A stretch of 64,000 nt of DNA from Stenotrophomonas cyclobalanopsidis (GCF_008710035.1 NZ_VYKI01000002.1:74176-138175), one strand, 5' to 3'; positions 47,905 to 58,108 are shown, counted from the stretch's first letter. The notes: generated by a model from the sequence alone, not told the origin. Numbers and translations are program-made.

Positions 47905-48522
47905 TTACTCGGCAGCCGGAGCTTCAGCGTCGGCAGCGTCTTCCTTGCCGTGCTTGGCGGTGACGATGGCGTCGTCGTGGTCCTTGCCCAGCGCCAGGGC
48001 CGGGATTTCCACGCCCTTCGGCAGCTTGATGTTGGACAGGTACACCACGTCGCCAGCGTTCAGATCGGCCAGGTCGACCTCGATCGACTCCGGCAGGTCC
48101 TTCGGCAGGCAGCTGATGGTGACTTCCTTCAGTTCGTGGGTGACCACGACGTCGGCAGCCTTGCCAGCCGGCGAGGTGTCTTCGTTGATGAAGTGCAGCG
48201 GAACCGAAGCGGTCAGGGCTTCGTTCTCGTTCACGCGCAGGAAGTCCAGGTGCATGATCAGCTGCTTGTACGGGTGGCGCTGCATATCACGCAGCAGCAC
48301 GCGCTCGACCTTGCCATCCAGGTTCAGGTCCAGGATGGAGGCGTAGAACCACTCGTTCTGCTGGGCCAGCCAGATTTCGTTGTGGTCCAGGCTGATGGCG
48401 ACCGGCTCGGCGGTGCCGCCGTACACGATGGCCGGGATCACACCAGCGTGACGCAGGCGGCGGCTCGCACCCTTACGCTGCAGTTCACGCTTGGTGACCT
48501 TGATTTCATGGGTCTTCGACAT
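47905..48522 (-). CDS. rplY: 50S ribosomal protein L25 (Ctc form)
   Basis: 205 aa, the long general-stress/Ctc form. The N-terminal 5S rRNA-binding domain (about 1-95; RELQRKGASRRLRHAGVIPAIVYGG) is followed by the TL5 C-domain (about 100-185) and an acidic Ala-rich tail. It lies between prs and pth. Confidence 0.96.
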   Translation of the reverse strand: MSKTHEIKVTKRELQRKGASRRLRHAGVIPAIVYGGTAEPVAISLDHNEIWLAQQNEWFYASILDLNLDGKVERVLLRDMQRHPYKQLIMHLDFLRVNENEALTASVPLHFINEDTSPAGKAADVVVTHELKEVTISCLPKDLPESIEVDLADLNAGDVVYLSNIKLPKGVEIPALALGKDHDDAIVTAKHGKEDAADAEAPAAE

Positions 48523-48600
48523 TTTCGACTACTCAGGTTGTTGCCTTGCCTTGCGGCTCGGCGATTGAAGATGCTTCCGCGACCAGAAGCACCCGGGGGG

Positions 48601-48625
48601 TGTCCCCACCGTTGCCGGCGGGGAC
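48601..48625 (-). promoter_or_regulatory. hairpin between prs and rplY
   Basis: GTCCCCACC pairs with GGCGGGGAC (one mismatch, 6-nt loop) just downstream of the prs stop codon, with no T-run. Probably an mRNA 3'-end or processing element within the operon. Confidence 0.4.
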
Positions 48626-48630
48626 GAAAA

Positions 48631-49593
48631 TCAATCGACGTACAGCGAGCTGACCGACTCGCCGAAGGCGATGCGGCGCATCGTTTCGGCCAGCATTTCC
48701 GCCACGCTGAGCTGGCGGATCTTGCTGCACACCCGCGCTGCATCCTTCAGCGGGATGGTATCGGTCACCACCAGTTCGTCGAGCTGGGAATTGGTGATGT
48801 TGTCCACCGCCGGGCCCGACAGCACCGCGTGGGTGCAGTAGGCGGCGACCTTGAGCGCACCGCGCGCCTTGAGGGCAGCGGCAGCGGCGCACAGGGTGCC
48901 GGCGGTATCGACGATGTCATCGACCATGACGCAGGTCTTGCCTTCGACGTCACCGATGATGTTCATCACGGTGGAGACGTTGGCGCGCGGGCGGCGCTTG
49001 TCGATGATCGCCAGGTCGGCGTCATCCAGGCGCTTGGCCACCGCACGGGCGCGGACCACGCCGCCCACGTCCGGCGAGACGACGATCAGGTTCTCGGTGC
49101 CGTAGGCGCGCCAGATATCGGCCAGCAGCAGCGGGGACGCATACACGTTGTCCACCGGGATATCGAAGAAGCCCTGGATCTGGTCGGCGTGCAGGTCGAC
49201 GGTCAGCACGCGATCAGCGCCAGCGGTGCTGAACATCTTGGCCGCCAGCTTGGCGGTGATCGGCACGCGCGAGGAACGCATGCGGCGATCCTGGCGCGAG
49301 TAGCCGAAGTACGGCACCACGGCGGTCACGCTGGCCACCGATGCGCGCTTGAGCGCGTCGATCAGTACCAGCAGTTCCATCAGGTTCTCCGCGCTCGGCG
49401 CCGAGGTCGGCTGGATCACGAAGACGTCCTGCTTGCGGACGTTTTCTTCGATCTCGACCTGCACTTCACCATCGGAGAAGTGCGAGACCAGTGCCTTGCC
49501 CGGGCGGACTCCCAGTTCCTTGCAGATGTTCTGCGCCAGCCGTTTGTTGGCGTTGCCGGAAAATACCAGCAGGTTCGGGGACTCTTGCATCAT
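48631..49593 (-). CDS. prs: ribose-phosphate pyrophosphokinase
   Basis: 320 aa; makes PRPP from ribose 5-phosphate and ATP for nucleotide, His and Trp synthesis. Visible motifs are [30 protein letters not shown] and the PRPP loop [12 protein letters not shown]. Two adjacent ATGs (49593 and 49590) are possible. It follows tRNA-Gln and ispE. Confidence 0.97.
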   Translation of the reverse strand: MMQESPNLLVFSGNANKRLAQNICKELGVRPGKALVSHFSDGEVQVEIEENVRKQDVFVIQPTSAPSAENLMELLVLIDALKRASVASVTAVVPYFGYSRQDRRMRSSRVPITAKLAAKMFSTAGADRVLTVDLHADQIQGFFDIPVDNVYASPLLLADIWRAYGTENLIVVSPDVGGVVRARAVAKRLDDADLAIIDKRRPRANVSTVMNIIGDVEGKTCVMVDDIVDTAGTLCAAAAALKARGALKVAAYCTHAVLSGPAVDNITNSQLDELVVTDTIPLKDAARVCSKIRQLSVAEMLAETMRRIAFGESVSSLYVD

Positions 49594-49727
49594 GATTGTC
49601 TCGGGCGGGGACGAGTGGCGGGGATCCGGTAGCGGCAAGGACCGCTGCGGCCCCTGCTGCTTACAACACCGCGGCTGTTTCCACGTCCCGCGCAGTGATG
49701 CGCTGGATGGCGCGGACGCAGCCGCAT

Positions 49728-49804
49728 TGGCAGGGGCGGGAGGATTCGAACCTCCGAATGCCAGGATCAAAACCTGGTGCCTTGGGCCTCTTGGCGACGC
49801 CCCT
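49728..49804 (-). tRNA. tRNA-Gln (TTG)
   Basis: 77 nt on the minus strand: acceptor AGGGGCG/CGCCCCT, anticodon TTG (49770-49768) in GGTTTTGATCC, T-arm AGGTTCGAATCCT, encoded CCA. It begins only 11 bp after the ispE stop, so it is almost certainly cotranscribed with lolB-ispE. Confidence 0.95.
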
Positions 49805-49815
49805 GCATTGATGAA

Positions 49816-50685
49816 TCAGTGTTGCTCGAGTGCATCCAGCAGTGGCGAACGTGCAACGCCCGCGGCCACCCTTGCCCGCAACTCCTTCGGCAACTCCGCT
49901 CGCCCCTGCTCTGCGGCAGCCTGCGAATCGAACTCGACGAAACAACCACTTCCGGACCCGGTCAAACGTGCCTGGCCTATGCTGCTCAACGCGGCAAGCA
50001 CCGCCTCGACGGCAGGCTCGCGACGGCGCAGCACCGGCTCGAACACGTTTCCGACCAGAGCGCCGGAAGCGAAGTCGCCTATTTTCGCCTGTGGGCAGTC
50101 GCGCGTCAAATCCGGGTCAGCGAACAGGGCCGGGGTCGGAACATGAACGCCCGGTTCGACGATCACGTACCAGGCCGGCGGCAGGGCCACCGGCTGCAGG
50201 CGCTCGCCCACGCCCTCGGCCCAGGCGTTGTGGCCGCGCACGAAGACCGGCACATCTGCGCCCAAGCGCAGGCCAAGTGCAGCCAGCGCATCCTCGTCCA
50301 GGCCGGCCTGCCAGAGCCGGTTCAGGACCACCAGCACGGTGGCCGCATCGGACGAGCCGCCACCGAAGCCACCACCCGCCGGAACACGCTTTTCAACGAC
50401 AATATCAGCGCCTTGGACGATGTTGGCGGCCGATTGCAGCAACCTGGCCGCACGCACCGCCAGATCATCGGCCTCGGCAACACCGGCCAGGCCCTCGCCC
50501 TGCCGTCGCACCTGGCCATCGTCGCGCAGGCGCAGGCCGATGCGGTCGCCCCAGTCCAGCAGGCGGAACACGGTCTGCAGCTCATGGTAGCCATCGGCGC
50601 GGCGGCCGGTGATGTGCAGGAACAGGTTCAGCTTGGCCGGGGCCGGCCACCAGGACCAGCCATCGGCGTCAATCTGCGCGGTCAT
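49816..50685 (-). CDS. ispE: 4-diphosphocytidyl-2-C-methyl-D-erythritol kinase
   Basis: 289 aa GHMP kinase of the MEP isoprenoid pathway. Substrate region [24 protein letters not shown] (about 13-36), the ATP-binding glycine loop [16 protein letters not shown], and the C-terminal [12 protein letters not shown] motif. The ATG at 50685 overlaps the lolB stop (ATGA); an ATG six codons earlier lies inside lolB. Confidence 0.96.
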   Translation of the reverse strand: MTAQIDADGWSWWPAPAKLNLFLHITGRRADGYHELQTVFRLLDWGDRIGLRLRDDGQVRRQGEGLAGVAEADDLAVRAARLLQSAANIVQGADIVVEKRVPAGGGFGGGSSDAATVLVVLNRLWQAGLDEDALAALGLRLGADVPVFVRGHNAWAEGVGERLQPVALPPAWYVIVEPGVHVPTPALFADPDLTRDCPQAKIGDFASGALVGNVFEPVLRRREPAVEAVLAALSSIGQARLTGSGSGCFVEFDSQAAAEQGRAELPKELRARVAAGVARSPLLDALEQH

Positions 50686-51338
50686 GGCGCGTCGATGCCC
50701 CACTGGTCGACCAGCAGGCGCACCTTGGAGTCCTCACGGCTGGCCTCGATGCGCCGCGGCAGGGCCGGGCTTCCTTCCTGGGCCGGATACCAGTCCAGGT
50801 ACTGGATCAGCCAGCCAGCCTGCTGCATGCGCCGCGGGCGGCCCTCGGCATCGCGCTCCACGCTGCTCTCGCCGGAACCGCGCAGCACCAGGCCACGGGT
50901 CCAGTCGGACATTTCATTGACCGGGATATCCCAGCCGGTGGCATCGAGCAGCAGCTGGCGGGCGTCATCGCCGGCACGCGGGCCGTCGCCGAGCCCTTCC
51001 AGGCGTGCCCCGCCCTGCACCGAATCCCCCTGCAGGGTCCAGCTCTGGCGGGTGACCGGCGCACTCAGCTGGATGCGGTATTCGCTACCCTGCTGGACCC
51101 AGTCGATGCGTCCGCTGCCCCCGTTTTTTCCTTTGCTGACCGCGACCCGGCCCTGGAAGCTGTAAGCGGGCTGCGCGCGCAGGGCCTGCACGCGGGCCTC
51201 CTCGGCGCGCTCGGCGGCCGGCGACACGGTATAGACCACGTCCGGAGCAGGCGTCTTCTGCGTGCCCACGCTGGTACAGGCGCTTACCCCCAGGGTCACG
51301 GCCACCAGCAGCATCGGCCGGATCATGGAAACACTCAT
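50682..51338 (-). CDS. lolB: outer-membrane lipoprotein LolB
   Basis: 218 aa; receives lipoproteins from LolA and inserts them in the outer membrane. Lipoprotein signal peptide with lipobox VSAC (Cys21), then [24 protein letters not shown] and a short beta fold. Overlaps ispE and the TPR gene by 4 bp at each end (ATGA), so the three are tightly coupled. Confidence 0.93.
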   Translation of the reverse strand: MSVSMIRPMLLVAVTLGVSACTSVGTQKTPAPDVVYTVSPAAERAEEARVQALRAQPAYSFQGRVAVSKGKNGGSGRIDWVQQGSEYRIQLSAPVTRQSWTLQGDSVQGGARLEGLGDGPRAGDDARQLLLDATGWDIPVNEMSDWTRGLVLRGSGESSVERDAEGRPRRMQQAGWLIQYLDWYPAQEGSPALPRRIEASREDSKVRLLVDQWGIDAP

Positions 51339-53029
51339 GGATTGAATTTCTCGCGGGCGCGCAGCAGCGCGCGGTTTTCAGGGTCGAGCTTGGCCGCCTC
51401 CTCGAAGAAGTGGCGGGCCTCGTCGTGCTTGCCGAGCACCCACAGCACCTCGCCCACGTGGGCGGCGATCTCCGGGTCGCGGGACAGCGTCCAGGCCCGG
51501 CGCAGCTGCACCAGGGCTTCGTCGTTGCGGCCCAGGCGATACAGCACCCAGCCGTAGCTGTCGACGATGGCCGGGTTGTCCGGCTCGGCCACGCGCGCGC
51601 GGTCGATCAGTTCCAGGGCTTCCTGGTAGCGCTTGGTGCGGTCGGCCAGGGTGTAGCCCAGCGCGTTCAGCGCCGGCACGTTTTCCGGGTCGGTCACCAG
51701 CACCTTGCGCAGGTCGGCTTCGGCGCGGGCGATGTCATCGCGCCGCTCCCAGGCCAGGGCGCGGGCGTACAGCAGGCCGTTCTCGTCCGGATAGGCGGCC
51801 AGGCCACGGGCCAGCGCATCCAGTTCGCCCGGCAGGTCGTCGGCGCGCTGGCGCAGCTCGGCTTCCAGCAGGTAGGCATCGCGGCGCACGTCATCATCGA
51901 CCATGGCATCGGACTGGATGGCATGCACCTCGTCCAGCGCCAGCGCCTGCCGGCCGGCCAGGCCCTGCGCATTGGCCGCGCGCAGGCGCGCCTCGTTCAG
52001 TTCGTCGCCGCCCGGCACGCTGTGGTACCAGTTCACCGCCTCGGGGTAGCGCTTGAGGTATTCGGCGATCTTGCCCAGCAGCAGGCGCTGCGCCGGGTCC
52101 GGCTTGGCAGCCTGCCGCGAGAGCTCGTTGTAGAGGCCCGACAGCGCGACGGTGTCGCCCTGCTTGGCCAGCAGCGAAGCGCGCATGCCCCAGGTCTGCA
52201 CGTTCTGCGGGCCGACGGCCAGCACCCGCTCGGCGGCGGCCGGCTGGCCCAGGCTGTCATAGGCGATGGCCACGGCGTTGCGCAGCTCCGGGTCCTGCCG
52301 GGTCTTCGGCTCGACCCCCTGCAGCAGCGCCAGCGCCTGCGCGATCTGCCCGGCCTGCTGCAGCTGGCTGGCACGCAGCAGGGCCACCCGCGGCTCGTCC
52401 GGGAAGCGCTTGACCACTTCGTCGATCATGCGCCGGGCCAGCTCGGGCTTTTCCATGCGCAGGGCCAGCCGGCCGAATTCCTGCCAGGCCTCGATCTTCG
52501 GCGGAATGGCATTGGCATCGACCAGCTCGCCCAGCACCTGCGCCGGCACGGCCGGGTCGCGGCCACCGCCGATCAGGGCGGCCAGCGCGAACTTCCAGCC
52601 GCGATCGTCGGGGTCGGCCAGCAGGGCCTGCAGCTCGGTGCGCGCGGCCTTCACGTTGCCCTGGCGCATCGCCAGCGCACCGGCGGCACTGCGCATGGAC
52701 AGCGAGCTGGGGGCGCGCTTCTCCCACAGGGCCAGGCCCTTGGCGGCGCTGGCGTCATCGTTGGCCAGCATGGAGATGCGGGTGGCCCGTTCGGCCAGCC
52801 CGGCATCGCCGGCGGTCTGCTCGGCCGCCTGCAGGTACCCGTGCGCGGCGTCGGCCAGCTTGCCGGCCTGCAGGGCGAATTCACCGGCCATCACCGGTTC
52901 CAGGGCCAGTTCTTCGCTGGCCGGGCCCCGTGCAGGGGCCTTGGCCGGCGCCGCCGCCAGCACCTGGCTGAAGGCCAGGGACAGCAGCAGAACACTGGGG
53001 ATGCGAATCAATGCGGGCATCGTCGGCAT
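51335..53029 (-). CDS. exported tetratricopeptide-repeat protein
   Basis: 564 aa with a signal peptide (LIRIPSVLLLSLAFSQVLAA) and then about a dozen TPR-like helical pairs, the last ones clear (ALNALGYTLADRTKRYQEAL, SYGWVLYRLGRNDEALVQL). It occupies the place of P. aeruginosa lbcA (PA4667, a CtpA-protease partner) between hemA and lolB. LbcA is a lipoprotein, but no lipobox Cys is seen here, so this one may be soluble in the periplasm. Starts at 53029 (AAGG 5 bp upstream) or 53020. A protein-interaction role is inferred. Confidence 0.85.
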   Translation of the reverse strand: MPTMPALIRIPSVLLLSLAFSQVLAAAPAKAPARGPASEELALEPVMAGEFALQAGKLADAAHGYLQAAEQTAGDAGLAERATRISMLANDDASAAKGLALWEKRAPSSLSMRSAAGALAMRQGNVKAARTELQALLADPDDRGWKFALAALIGGGRDPAVPAQVLGELVDANAIPPKIEAWQEFGRLALRMEKPELARRMIDEVVKRFPDEPRVALLRASQLQQAGQIAQALALLQGVEPKTRQDPELRNAVAIAYDSLGQPAAAERVLAVGPQNVQTWGMRASLLAKQGDTVALSGLYNELSRQAAKPDPAQRLLLGKIAEYLKRYPEAVNWYHSVPGGDELNEARLRAANAQGLAGRQALALDEVHAIQSDAMVDDDVRRDAYLLEAELRQRADDLPGELDALARGLAAYPDENGLLYARALAWERRDDIARAEADLRKVLVTDPENVPALNALGYTLADRTKRYQEALELIDRARVAEPDNPAIVDSYGWVLYRLGRNDEALVQLRRAWTLSRDPEIAAHVGEVLWVLGKHDEARHFFEEAAKLDPENRALLRAREKFNP

Positions 53030-53083
53030 CGGGGCCTTAAAATGTCGTCCAATGGCCAGCAGCTTATCGCAAGCAACTGAACA

Positions 53084-54367
53084 ATGACCCTGTGGGTGCT
53101 CGGACTGAATCACCAGACCGCACCGGTAGAGCTGCGCGAACGCGCGGCCTTCGCCGGTGACGCGCTGCCGCGCGCGCTCGGTTCGCTGCGCGATACACCG
53201 CAGATCGCCGAGGCGGTCCTGCTTTCCACCTGCAACCGCACCGAGCTGTACGCGGTGGCCGAGTCGCCGCAGGCGCTGGACCACTGGCTGCACAGCCAGG
53301 CCGGCGACCTGCAGGGCTACCTGTACCAGCATGCCGACGCCGATGCGGTGCGCCACCTGTTCCGGGTCGCCACCGGCCTGGATTCGATGGTGCTGGGCGA
53401 GCCGCAGATCCTGGGCCAGGTGAAGGATGCCTGGTCCACCGCGCGCGATCACGGCCTGCTCGGGCAGCGCCTGGACCGGCTGTTCCAGCAGACCTTCTCG
53501 GTGGCCAAGCGTGCGCGCACCGATACCCAGGTGGGCGCCAATCCGGTCTCGGTCGCCTCGGCCGCGGTGCGCCTGGCACAGAACGCGTTCGCCCGCCTGG
53601 ATGATTCCACGGTACTGCTGGTCGGCGCCGGCGAGACCATCGAGCTGGCTGCACGGCACCTGAGCGAAGGCAAGGTGCGCCGCCTGCTGATCGCCAACCG
53701 CACCCTGGCCCATGCGCAGGAGCTGGCCACCCGCCATGGCGGCGTGGCGCTGCCGCTGACCGAACTGGAACGCCACCTGGCCGAGGCCGACGTGGTGTTC
53801 TCGGCCACCGCCGCGCGCGAGCCGGTCATCCACCGCGAGATGGTGGCCAAGGCCCTGCGCGCACGCCGGCACAAGCCGATGCTGCTGTTCGACCTGGCCG
53901 TGCCGCGCGACATCGAGGCCGAGGTCGGCACGCTCAACGATGCCTTCCTGTACACCGTGGACGACCTTGAGCGCGCGGTGGAAGACAACCGCCGCGGCCG
54001 TCGCGAGGCGGCCGCCGAGGCCGAGGCGATCATCGACCTGCAGGTCTCGCGCTTCGTCGAAACCCTGCAGGCCAGCGCCCACCAGGCACCGCTGCGGCAG
54101 CTGCGCGCCTTCGGCGAGGCCACCCGCGCCGAATTGCTGGAACGTGCGCGGCAGCAGCTGGCCAATGGCAAGCCGGCCGACGAAGTGCTGGAACTGCTGG
54201 CCCATGGCCTGACCAACCGCCTGCTGCACCCGCCGACCGCCGCCCTGCGCGCGGCTGCGCTCAGTGGCGATGCCGACCTGACCCGCGCCGCCGAGCGCCT
54301 GTTCCCGGCCACGCCGGGCTACCGCCACCCACCCGTGAGACCCGATGACGCCGACCCTGCGCCGTAA
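53084..54367 (+). CDS. hemA: glutamyl-tRNA reductase
   Basis: 427 aa; reduces Glu-tRNA to glutamate 1-semialdehyde, the first step of C5 tetrapyrrole synthesis. [20 protein letters not shown] start, the catalytic-Cys motif [12 protein letters not shown] (Cys about 50), the NADPH domain ([17 protein letters not shown]) and a C-terminal dimerisation domain. Divergent from the TPR gene over 54 bp. It overlaps prfA by 23 bp. Confidence 0.97.
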   Translation: MTLWVLGLNHQTAPVELRERAAFAGDALPRALGSLRDTPQIAEAVLLSTCNRTELYAVAESPQALDHWLHSQAGDLQGYLYQHADADAVRHLFRVATGLDSMVLGEPQILGQVKDAWSTARDHGLLGQRLDRLFQQTFSVAKRARTDTQVGANPVSVASAAVRLAQNAFARLDDSTVLLVGAGETIELAARHLSEGKVRRLLIANRTLAHAQELATRHGGVALPLTELERHLAEADVVFSATAAREPVIHREMVAKALRARRHKPMLLFDLAVPRDIEAEVGTLNDAFLYTVDDLERAVEDNRRGRREAAAEAEAIIDLQVSRFVETLQASAHQAPLRQLRAFGEATRAELLERARQQLANGKPADEVLELLAHGLTNRLLHPPTAALRAAALSGDADLTRAAERLFPATPGYRHPPVRPDDADPAP

Positions 54368-55427
54368 GCTGGAAGCGCTGGCCGAGCGCCGCGAAGAACT
54401 GGAACGCCTGCTCGCCGAACCCGACGTGGTCGCCGACAACAACCGTTTCCGCGATCTTTCGCGCGAATTCGCCCAACTTGAACCGGTCGCCACCGCCCTG
54501 GCCGACGAAGCCCGTGCCAAGGCCGACCTCGCCGCCGCCGAAGGCATGCACGCCGACCCCGACCTGCGCGAGCTGGCCGACGAGGAAATCGCTGCCGCCC
54601 AGGCCCGCCTGCAGGAGCTGGAGCAGGAACTGGCCCTCCTGCTGGTGCCGCGCGACCCGCGCGACGAGGGCAACCTGTTCCTGGAAGTGCGTGCCGGTAC
54701 CGGCGGCGACGAAGCGGCGATCTTCGCCGGCGACCTGTTCCGCATGTACGCCCGCTATGCCGAGCGCCAGGGCTGGAAGGTCGAGATCGAATCGGACAGC
54801 CCCGGCGAACACGGCGGCTACAAGGAAGTGGTGGCACGCGTGGTGGGTCGCGGCGCGTTCTCGCGCCTGAAGTTCGAATCGGGCACGCACCGCGTGCAGC
54901 GCGTGCCGGCCACCGAATCGCAGGGTCGCATCCACACCTCGGCGGCGACCGTGGCGATCATTCCCGAGGCCGACGAGGTCGATGACATCGTCATCAACCC
55001 GGCCGACCTCAGGGTGGATACCTATCGCTCGTCCGGCGCCGGCGGCCAGCACGTCAACAAGACCGAATCGGCCATCCGCATCACCCACGTGCCGACCGGC
55101 GTGGTGGTGGAGTGCCAGACCGAGCGCAGCCAGCACGCGAACCGCGACAAGGCGATGAAGCGGCTGAAGGCGCAGCTGCTGGATGCCGAGCGCCAGCGCC
55201 AGGACGCGGCGCAGGCCGAATCGCGGCGCCTGCAGGTGGGCAGCGGGGACCGCAGCCAGCGCATCCGCACCTACAACTTCCCGCAGGGCCGGATCACCGA
55301 CCACCGCGTGGAAGGGCTGACCCTGTACGACCTGCCCAACGTCCTGTCCGGCGACCTCGACGCCCTGCTGCAGCGCCTGAGCCACGAGCACCAGGTGGAC
55401 GCGCTGGCCCAGCTGTCGGCGGGCTGA
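54345..55427 (+). CDS. prfA: peptide chain release factor 1
   Basis: 360 aa; reads UAA/UAG. The peptidyl-hydrolysis motif [17 protein letters not shown] is present with GGQ (about 235), and the RF1-type anticodon region around [16 protein letters not shown] is intact. The start overlaps hemA, as in the E. coli hemA-prfA arrangement. The next gene is not prmC but an OGT-like gene. Confidence 0.98.
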   Translation: MTPTLRRKLEALAERREELERLLAEPDVVADNNRFRDLSREFAQLEPVATALADEARAKADLAAAEGMHADPDLRELADEEIAAAQARLQELEQELALLLVPRDPRDEGNLFLEVRAGTGGDEAAIFAGDLFRMYARYAERQGWKVEIESDSPGEHGGYKEVVARVVGRGAFSRLKFESGTHRVQRVPATESQGRIHTSAATVAIIPEADEVDDIVINPADLRVDTYRSSGAGGQHVNKTESAIRITHVPTGVVVECQTERSQHANRDKAMKRLKAQLLDAERQRQDAAQAESRRLQVGSGDRSQRIRTYNFPQGRITDHRVEGLTLYDLPNVLSGDLDALLQRLSHEHQVDALAQLSAG

Positions 55428-55431
55428 GCCG

Positions 55432-57135
55432 ATGTCGGCCTGGCAGCAACGACAACAACTGCAGCAGGCGCTGGCACGCCAGCCCGGTGATTTCATCGCC
55501 TGGGTGATGCTGGCCGATGTGGAACTGGAAGCCGGTGATATCGCCGCCGGCGAACAGGCCGCACGGCGCGCCCTGCAGCTGCGGCCGAACCATCCCGAGG
55601 CGCTGGCCCGGCTGGGCCGGGTGGCGTGGATGGTCGGCGCCCACGCCGATGCGGCACAGCTGCTCGGCCAGGCCTCCGCGCTGGCACCGGAACACCCGGG
55701 CATCGCCCTGTGGCTGGGCCACGCGCTGGAAGATGCCGACGATGCCGAAGGTGCCGCCGCGGCCTATCGCCGCGCGCACACGCTGCTGCCCGGCGAACCG
55801 TATATCGCCGCACAGCGCCTGGCCTGGCAGCGCCGCCTGTGCGACTGGCAGGACGTGGGCGCGCTGGCCGCACAGGTGCGCGCCGCCGTTGCCGCTGGCC
55901 AGGGCGTGGTCGAGCCGTTCGCCTTCCTCAGCGAGGACGCCAGCGCCGCCGAACAGCTGGCCTGCGCCCGCATGCGTGCCGCCGCGGTGGCCGCGGCCGT
56001 CCGCCCGCTGCCGGCGGTGCCGGTGCGTGCACGCGGCCCGCTGCGCGTTGGCTTCCTCTCCAATGGCTTTGGCGCCCACCCCACCGGGCTGCTGACCGTG
56101 GCCCTGCTGGAGCAGCTGCAGGCCGACCCGGCACTGCAGCTGCACCTGTTCGCGCTGAACCGCGATGACGGCAGCCGCATCCGCGAGCGCCTGCAGGCCG
56201 CGGCGCGCCTGCACGACGTGGCCGGCCAACGCCATGCCGAGACCGCTGCACGGATCCGCGCGCAGGGCATCGACGTGCTGTTCGACCTGCGTGGCTGGGG
56301 CGGTGGCGGCGCGCCGGAGGTGCTGGCCATGCGCCCTGCCCCGCTGCAGCTGAACTGGCTGGCCTACCCCGGCACGTCCGGTGCACCGTGGCTGGACGCG
56401 GTGATCGGCGATGCCTTCGCCCTGCCGCCAGCACTGGAACCGCATTACAGCGAGCGCGTGCTGCGCCTGCCGCGCGCCTTCCAGCCGTCCGACAACACCC
56501 GTGTGCTGGAACCTGCACCGACCCGCGCCGACTGCGGCCTGCCTACGCAGGGCGTGGTGTTCTGCTGCTTCAACAACAGCTACAAGCTCAATCCGCGCAG
56601 CATGGCCCGCGCCTTCGCGGTGCTGCAGGCGGTGCCGGGCAGCGTGCTGTGGCTGCTGGCCGGCCCAGGCAAGGCCGATGCACGCCTGCGCGCGGCGGCA
56701 CAGGCCGCCGGCGTGGATCCGGCACGGCTGGTGTTCATGGCCAAGCTGCCGCACCCGCAGTACCTGGCCCGTTATGCGCTGGCCGACCTGTTCCTGGACA
56801 CGCACCCGTACAACGCCCACACCACCGCCTCCGATGCGCTGTGGGCCGGCTGCCCGGTGCTGACCTGCCCCGGCGACACCTTCGCCGCGCGCGTGGCCGG
56901 CAGCCTCAACCACCACCTCGGCCTGGCGCACATGAACGTGGCCGACGATGCCGCCTTCGTCGCCATCGCCAGCGCCCTGGGCAACGACCCGACGGCACTG
57001 GCCGCGCTGCGCGCTGAGCTGGCGCAGGCGCGCGAGCGCAGCGGCGTGTTCGACATGGCCGGCTTTGCCGCGGATCTGTCGGCGCTGCTGCAGGCTTTGG
57101 CGCGCGAGCACGGCTGGGGCGGCGTGGCGGGGTAG
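55432..57135 (+). CDS. O-GlcNAc-transferase-like TPR glycosyltransferase (GT41, SPINDLY/OGT family)
   Basis: 567 aa, no signal peptide, so cytosolic. The N-terminus has TPR-type helices (about 15-125). The GT41 catalytic halves follow: GFLSNGFGAHPTGLL with His216, YPGTSGAPWLDAVIGD (about 312-327), FNNSYKLNP with Lys385, and the UDP-binding HTTASDALWAGCPVLTCPGDT (about 463-483). These align with human OGT motifs, and the length equals the Xanthomonas OGT homologue whose structure is known. A nucleocytoplasmic-type protein GlcNAc transferase is predicted; no substrate is known. It starts 4 bp after prfA. Its TAG stop is the GTAG of a SMAG-like repeat. Confidence 0.88.
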   Translation: MSAWQQRQQLQQALARQPGDFIAWVMLADVELEAGDIAAGEQAARRALQLRPNHPEALARLGRVAWMVGAHADAAQLLGQASALAPEHPGIALWLGHALEDADDAEGAAAAYRRAHTLLPGEPYIAAQRLAWQRRLCDWQDVGALAAQVRAAVAAGQGVVEPFAFLSEDASAAEQLACARMRAAAVAAAVRPLPAVPVRARGPLRVGFLSNGFGAHPTGLLTVALLEQLQADPALQLHLFALNRDDGSRIRERLQAAARLHDVAGQRHAETAARIRAQGIDVLFDLRGWGGGGAPEVLAMRPAPLQLNWLAYPGTSGAPWLDAVIGDAFALPPALEPHYSERVLRLPRAFQPSDNTRVLEPAPTRADCGLPTQGVVFCCFNNSYKLNPRSMARAFAVLQAVPGSVLWLLAGPGKADARLRAAAQAAGVDPARLVFMAKLPHPQYLARYALADLFLDTHPYNAHTTASDALWAGCPVLTCPGDTFAARVAGSLNHHLGLAHMNVADDAAFVAIASALGNDPTALAALRAELAQARERSGVFDMAGFAADLSALLQALAREHGWGGVAG

Positions 57136-57216
57136 AGTCGACCGTTGGTCGACTGCTCCTGGGCGGGCCGCGAAAACCCACGCTGCGCGCGATGGTCGAC
57201 CAACGGTCGACTCTAC
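57132..57216. repeat. SMAG-like inverted pair at the end of the OGT-like gene
   Basis: GTAGAGTCGACCGTTGGTCGAC...GTCGACCAACGGTCGACTCTAC with a ~40-bp spacer. The first GTAG (57132-57135) contains the OGT-like gene's stop codon. Lies between convergent genes. Confidence 0.8.
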
Positions 57217-57224
57217 CGGCCCGC

Positions 57225-58007
57225 TCAATCCTCGAGCGGAAAATCCTCGATCGGTTTCAGCACGTCGTAGTGCTCCACGTGCAGCTTGCCCTTCAACTTC
57301 GGCAGATCCAGCACCGGCTCATCCACCCGCGTATCCGGCAGCCGGTCCAGCAGGTTGCGCACCAGCGACAACCGCCCCAGCCGCTGGTCGTTGAAATCCA
57401 CCAGCGTCCACGGCGCCGCGTCGCGATGCGTGGCCCGCAGCATTGCCTCGCGGGCCTCGGTGTAGGCGCTGTACTTGCTGCGTGACTTCAGATCCACCGG
57501 CGACAGCTTCCAGCCCTTCAGCGGATCGCTGTGGCGCTCCTCGAAGCGCTTTTCCTGCTGCGCCTGGTCCACGCACAGCCAGTACTTGAACAGCAGGATG
57601 CCGTCATCCACCAGCAGCTGCTCGAACACCGGTGCCTGGTGCAGGAACTGCTGGTACTCGGCCTCGCTGCAGTAGCCCATCACCCGTTCCACGCCGGCGC
57701 GGTTGTACCAGCTGCGGTCCATCAACACGATCTCGCCCGCCGCCGGCAGGTGGCTGGCGTAGCGCTGGAAATACCACTGCGTCGATTGGCGGTCGGTCGG
57801 CTTCGGCAGTGCCACCACCCGGCATTGACGCGGGTTGAGGTGCTGGCTGATGGCCTGGATTGCGCCACCCTTGCCGGCCGTGTCACGACCTTCGAACAGC
57901 ACCAGCAGACGCTGCCCGCTGTGCTGCACCCAGCGTGCCATTGCGGTCAGTTCCAGCTGCAGCGGCTGCAGCAGTTCGTCGTATTCCTTGCGCTTGAGCT
58001 TGCCCAT
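57225..58007 (-). CDS. ppk2: polyphosphate kinase 2 (PPK2)
   Basis: 260 aa, one-domain PPK2 that transfers phosphate between polyphosphate and nucleoside diphosphates. Walker A FEGRDTAGKGG (about 38-48), Walker B and lid region LMDRSWYNRAGVERVMG (about 95-111), and WKLSPVDLKSRSKYSAYTEAR. The length and single domain fit class I (NDP-phosphorylating) enzymes, but class cannot be fixed without alignment. Single gene, convergent with the OGT-like gene. Confidence 0.92.
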   Translation of the reverse strand: MGKLKRKEYDELLQPLQLELTAMARWVQHSGQRLLVLFEGRDTAGKGGAIQAISQHLNPRQCRVVALPKPTDRQSTQWYFQRYASHLPAAGEIVLMDRSWYNRAGVERVMGYCSEAEYQQFLHQAPVFEQLLVDDGILLFKYWLCVDQAQQEKRFEERHSDPLKGWKLSPVDLKSRSKYSAYTEAREAMLRATHRDAAPWTLVDFNDQRLGRLSLVRNLLDRLPDTRVDEPVLDLPKLKGKLHVEHYDVLKPIEDFPLED

Positions 58008-58084
58008 CGGAGCACCACACTGGAGGGAGCCCCGAGCGTAGCGCAGCGGTTGCCCACGCGGTGTTGACGCCGGGCAGAGCGGAA

Positions 58085-58108
58085 CAGTCGACCAACGGTC
58101 GACTCTAC
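58085..58108. repeat. SMAG-like single palindrome at the end of the TlpA-like gene
   Basis: CAGTCGACCAACGGTCGACTCTAC. The CTAC (58105-58108) is minus-strand GTAG and supplies the TAG stop of the TlpA-like gene. Confidence 0.75.

Noticed and set aside
53064..54745. Upstream extension of the TPR protein frame across hemA (total 1136 aa)
   Set aside because: The extension is antisense to hemA, while a signal peptide begins at 53029, which marks the real start.
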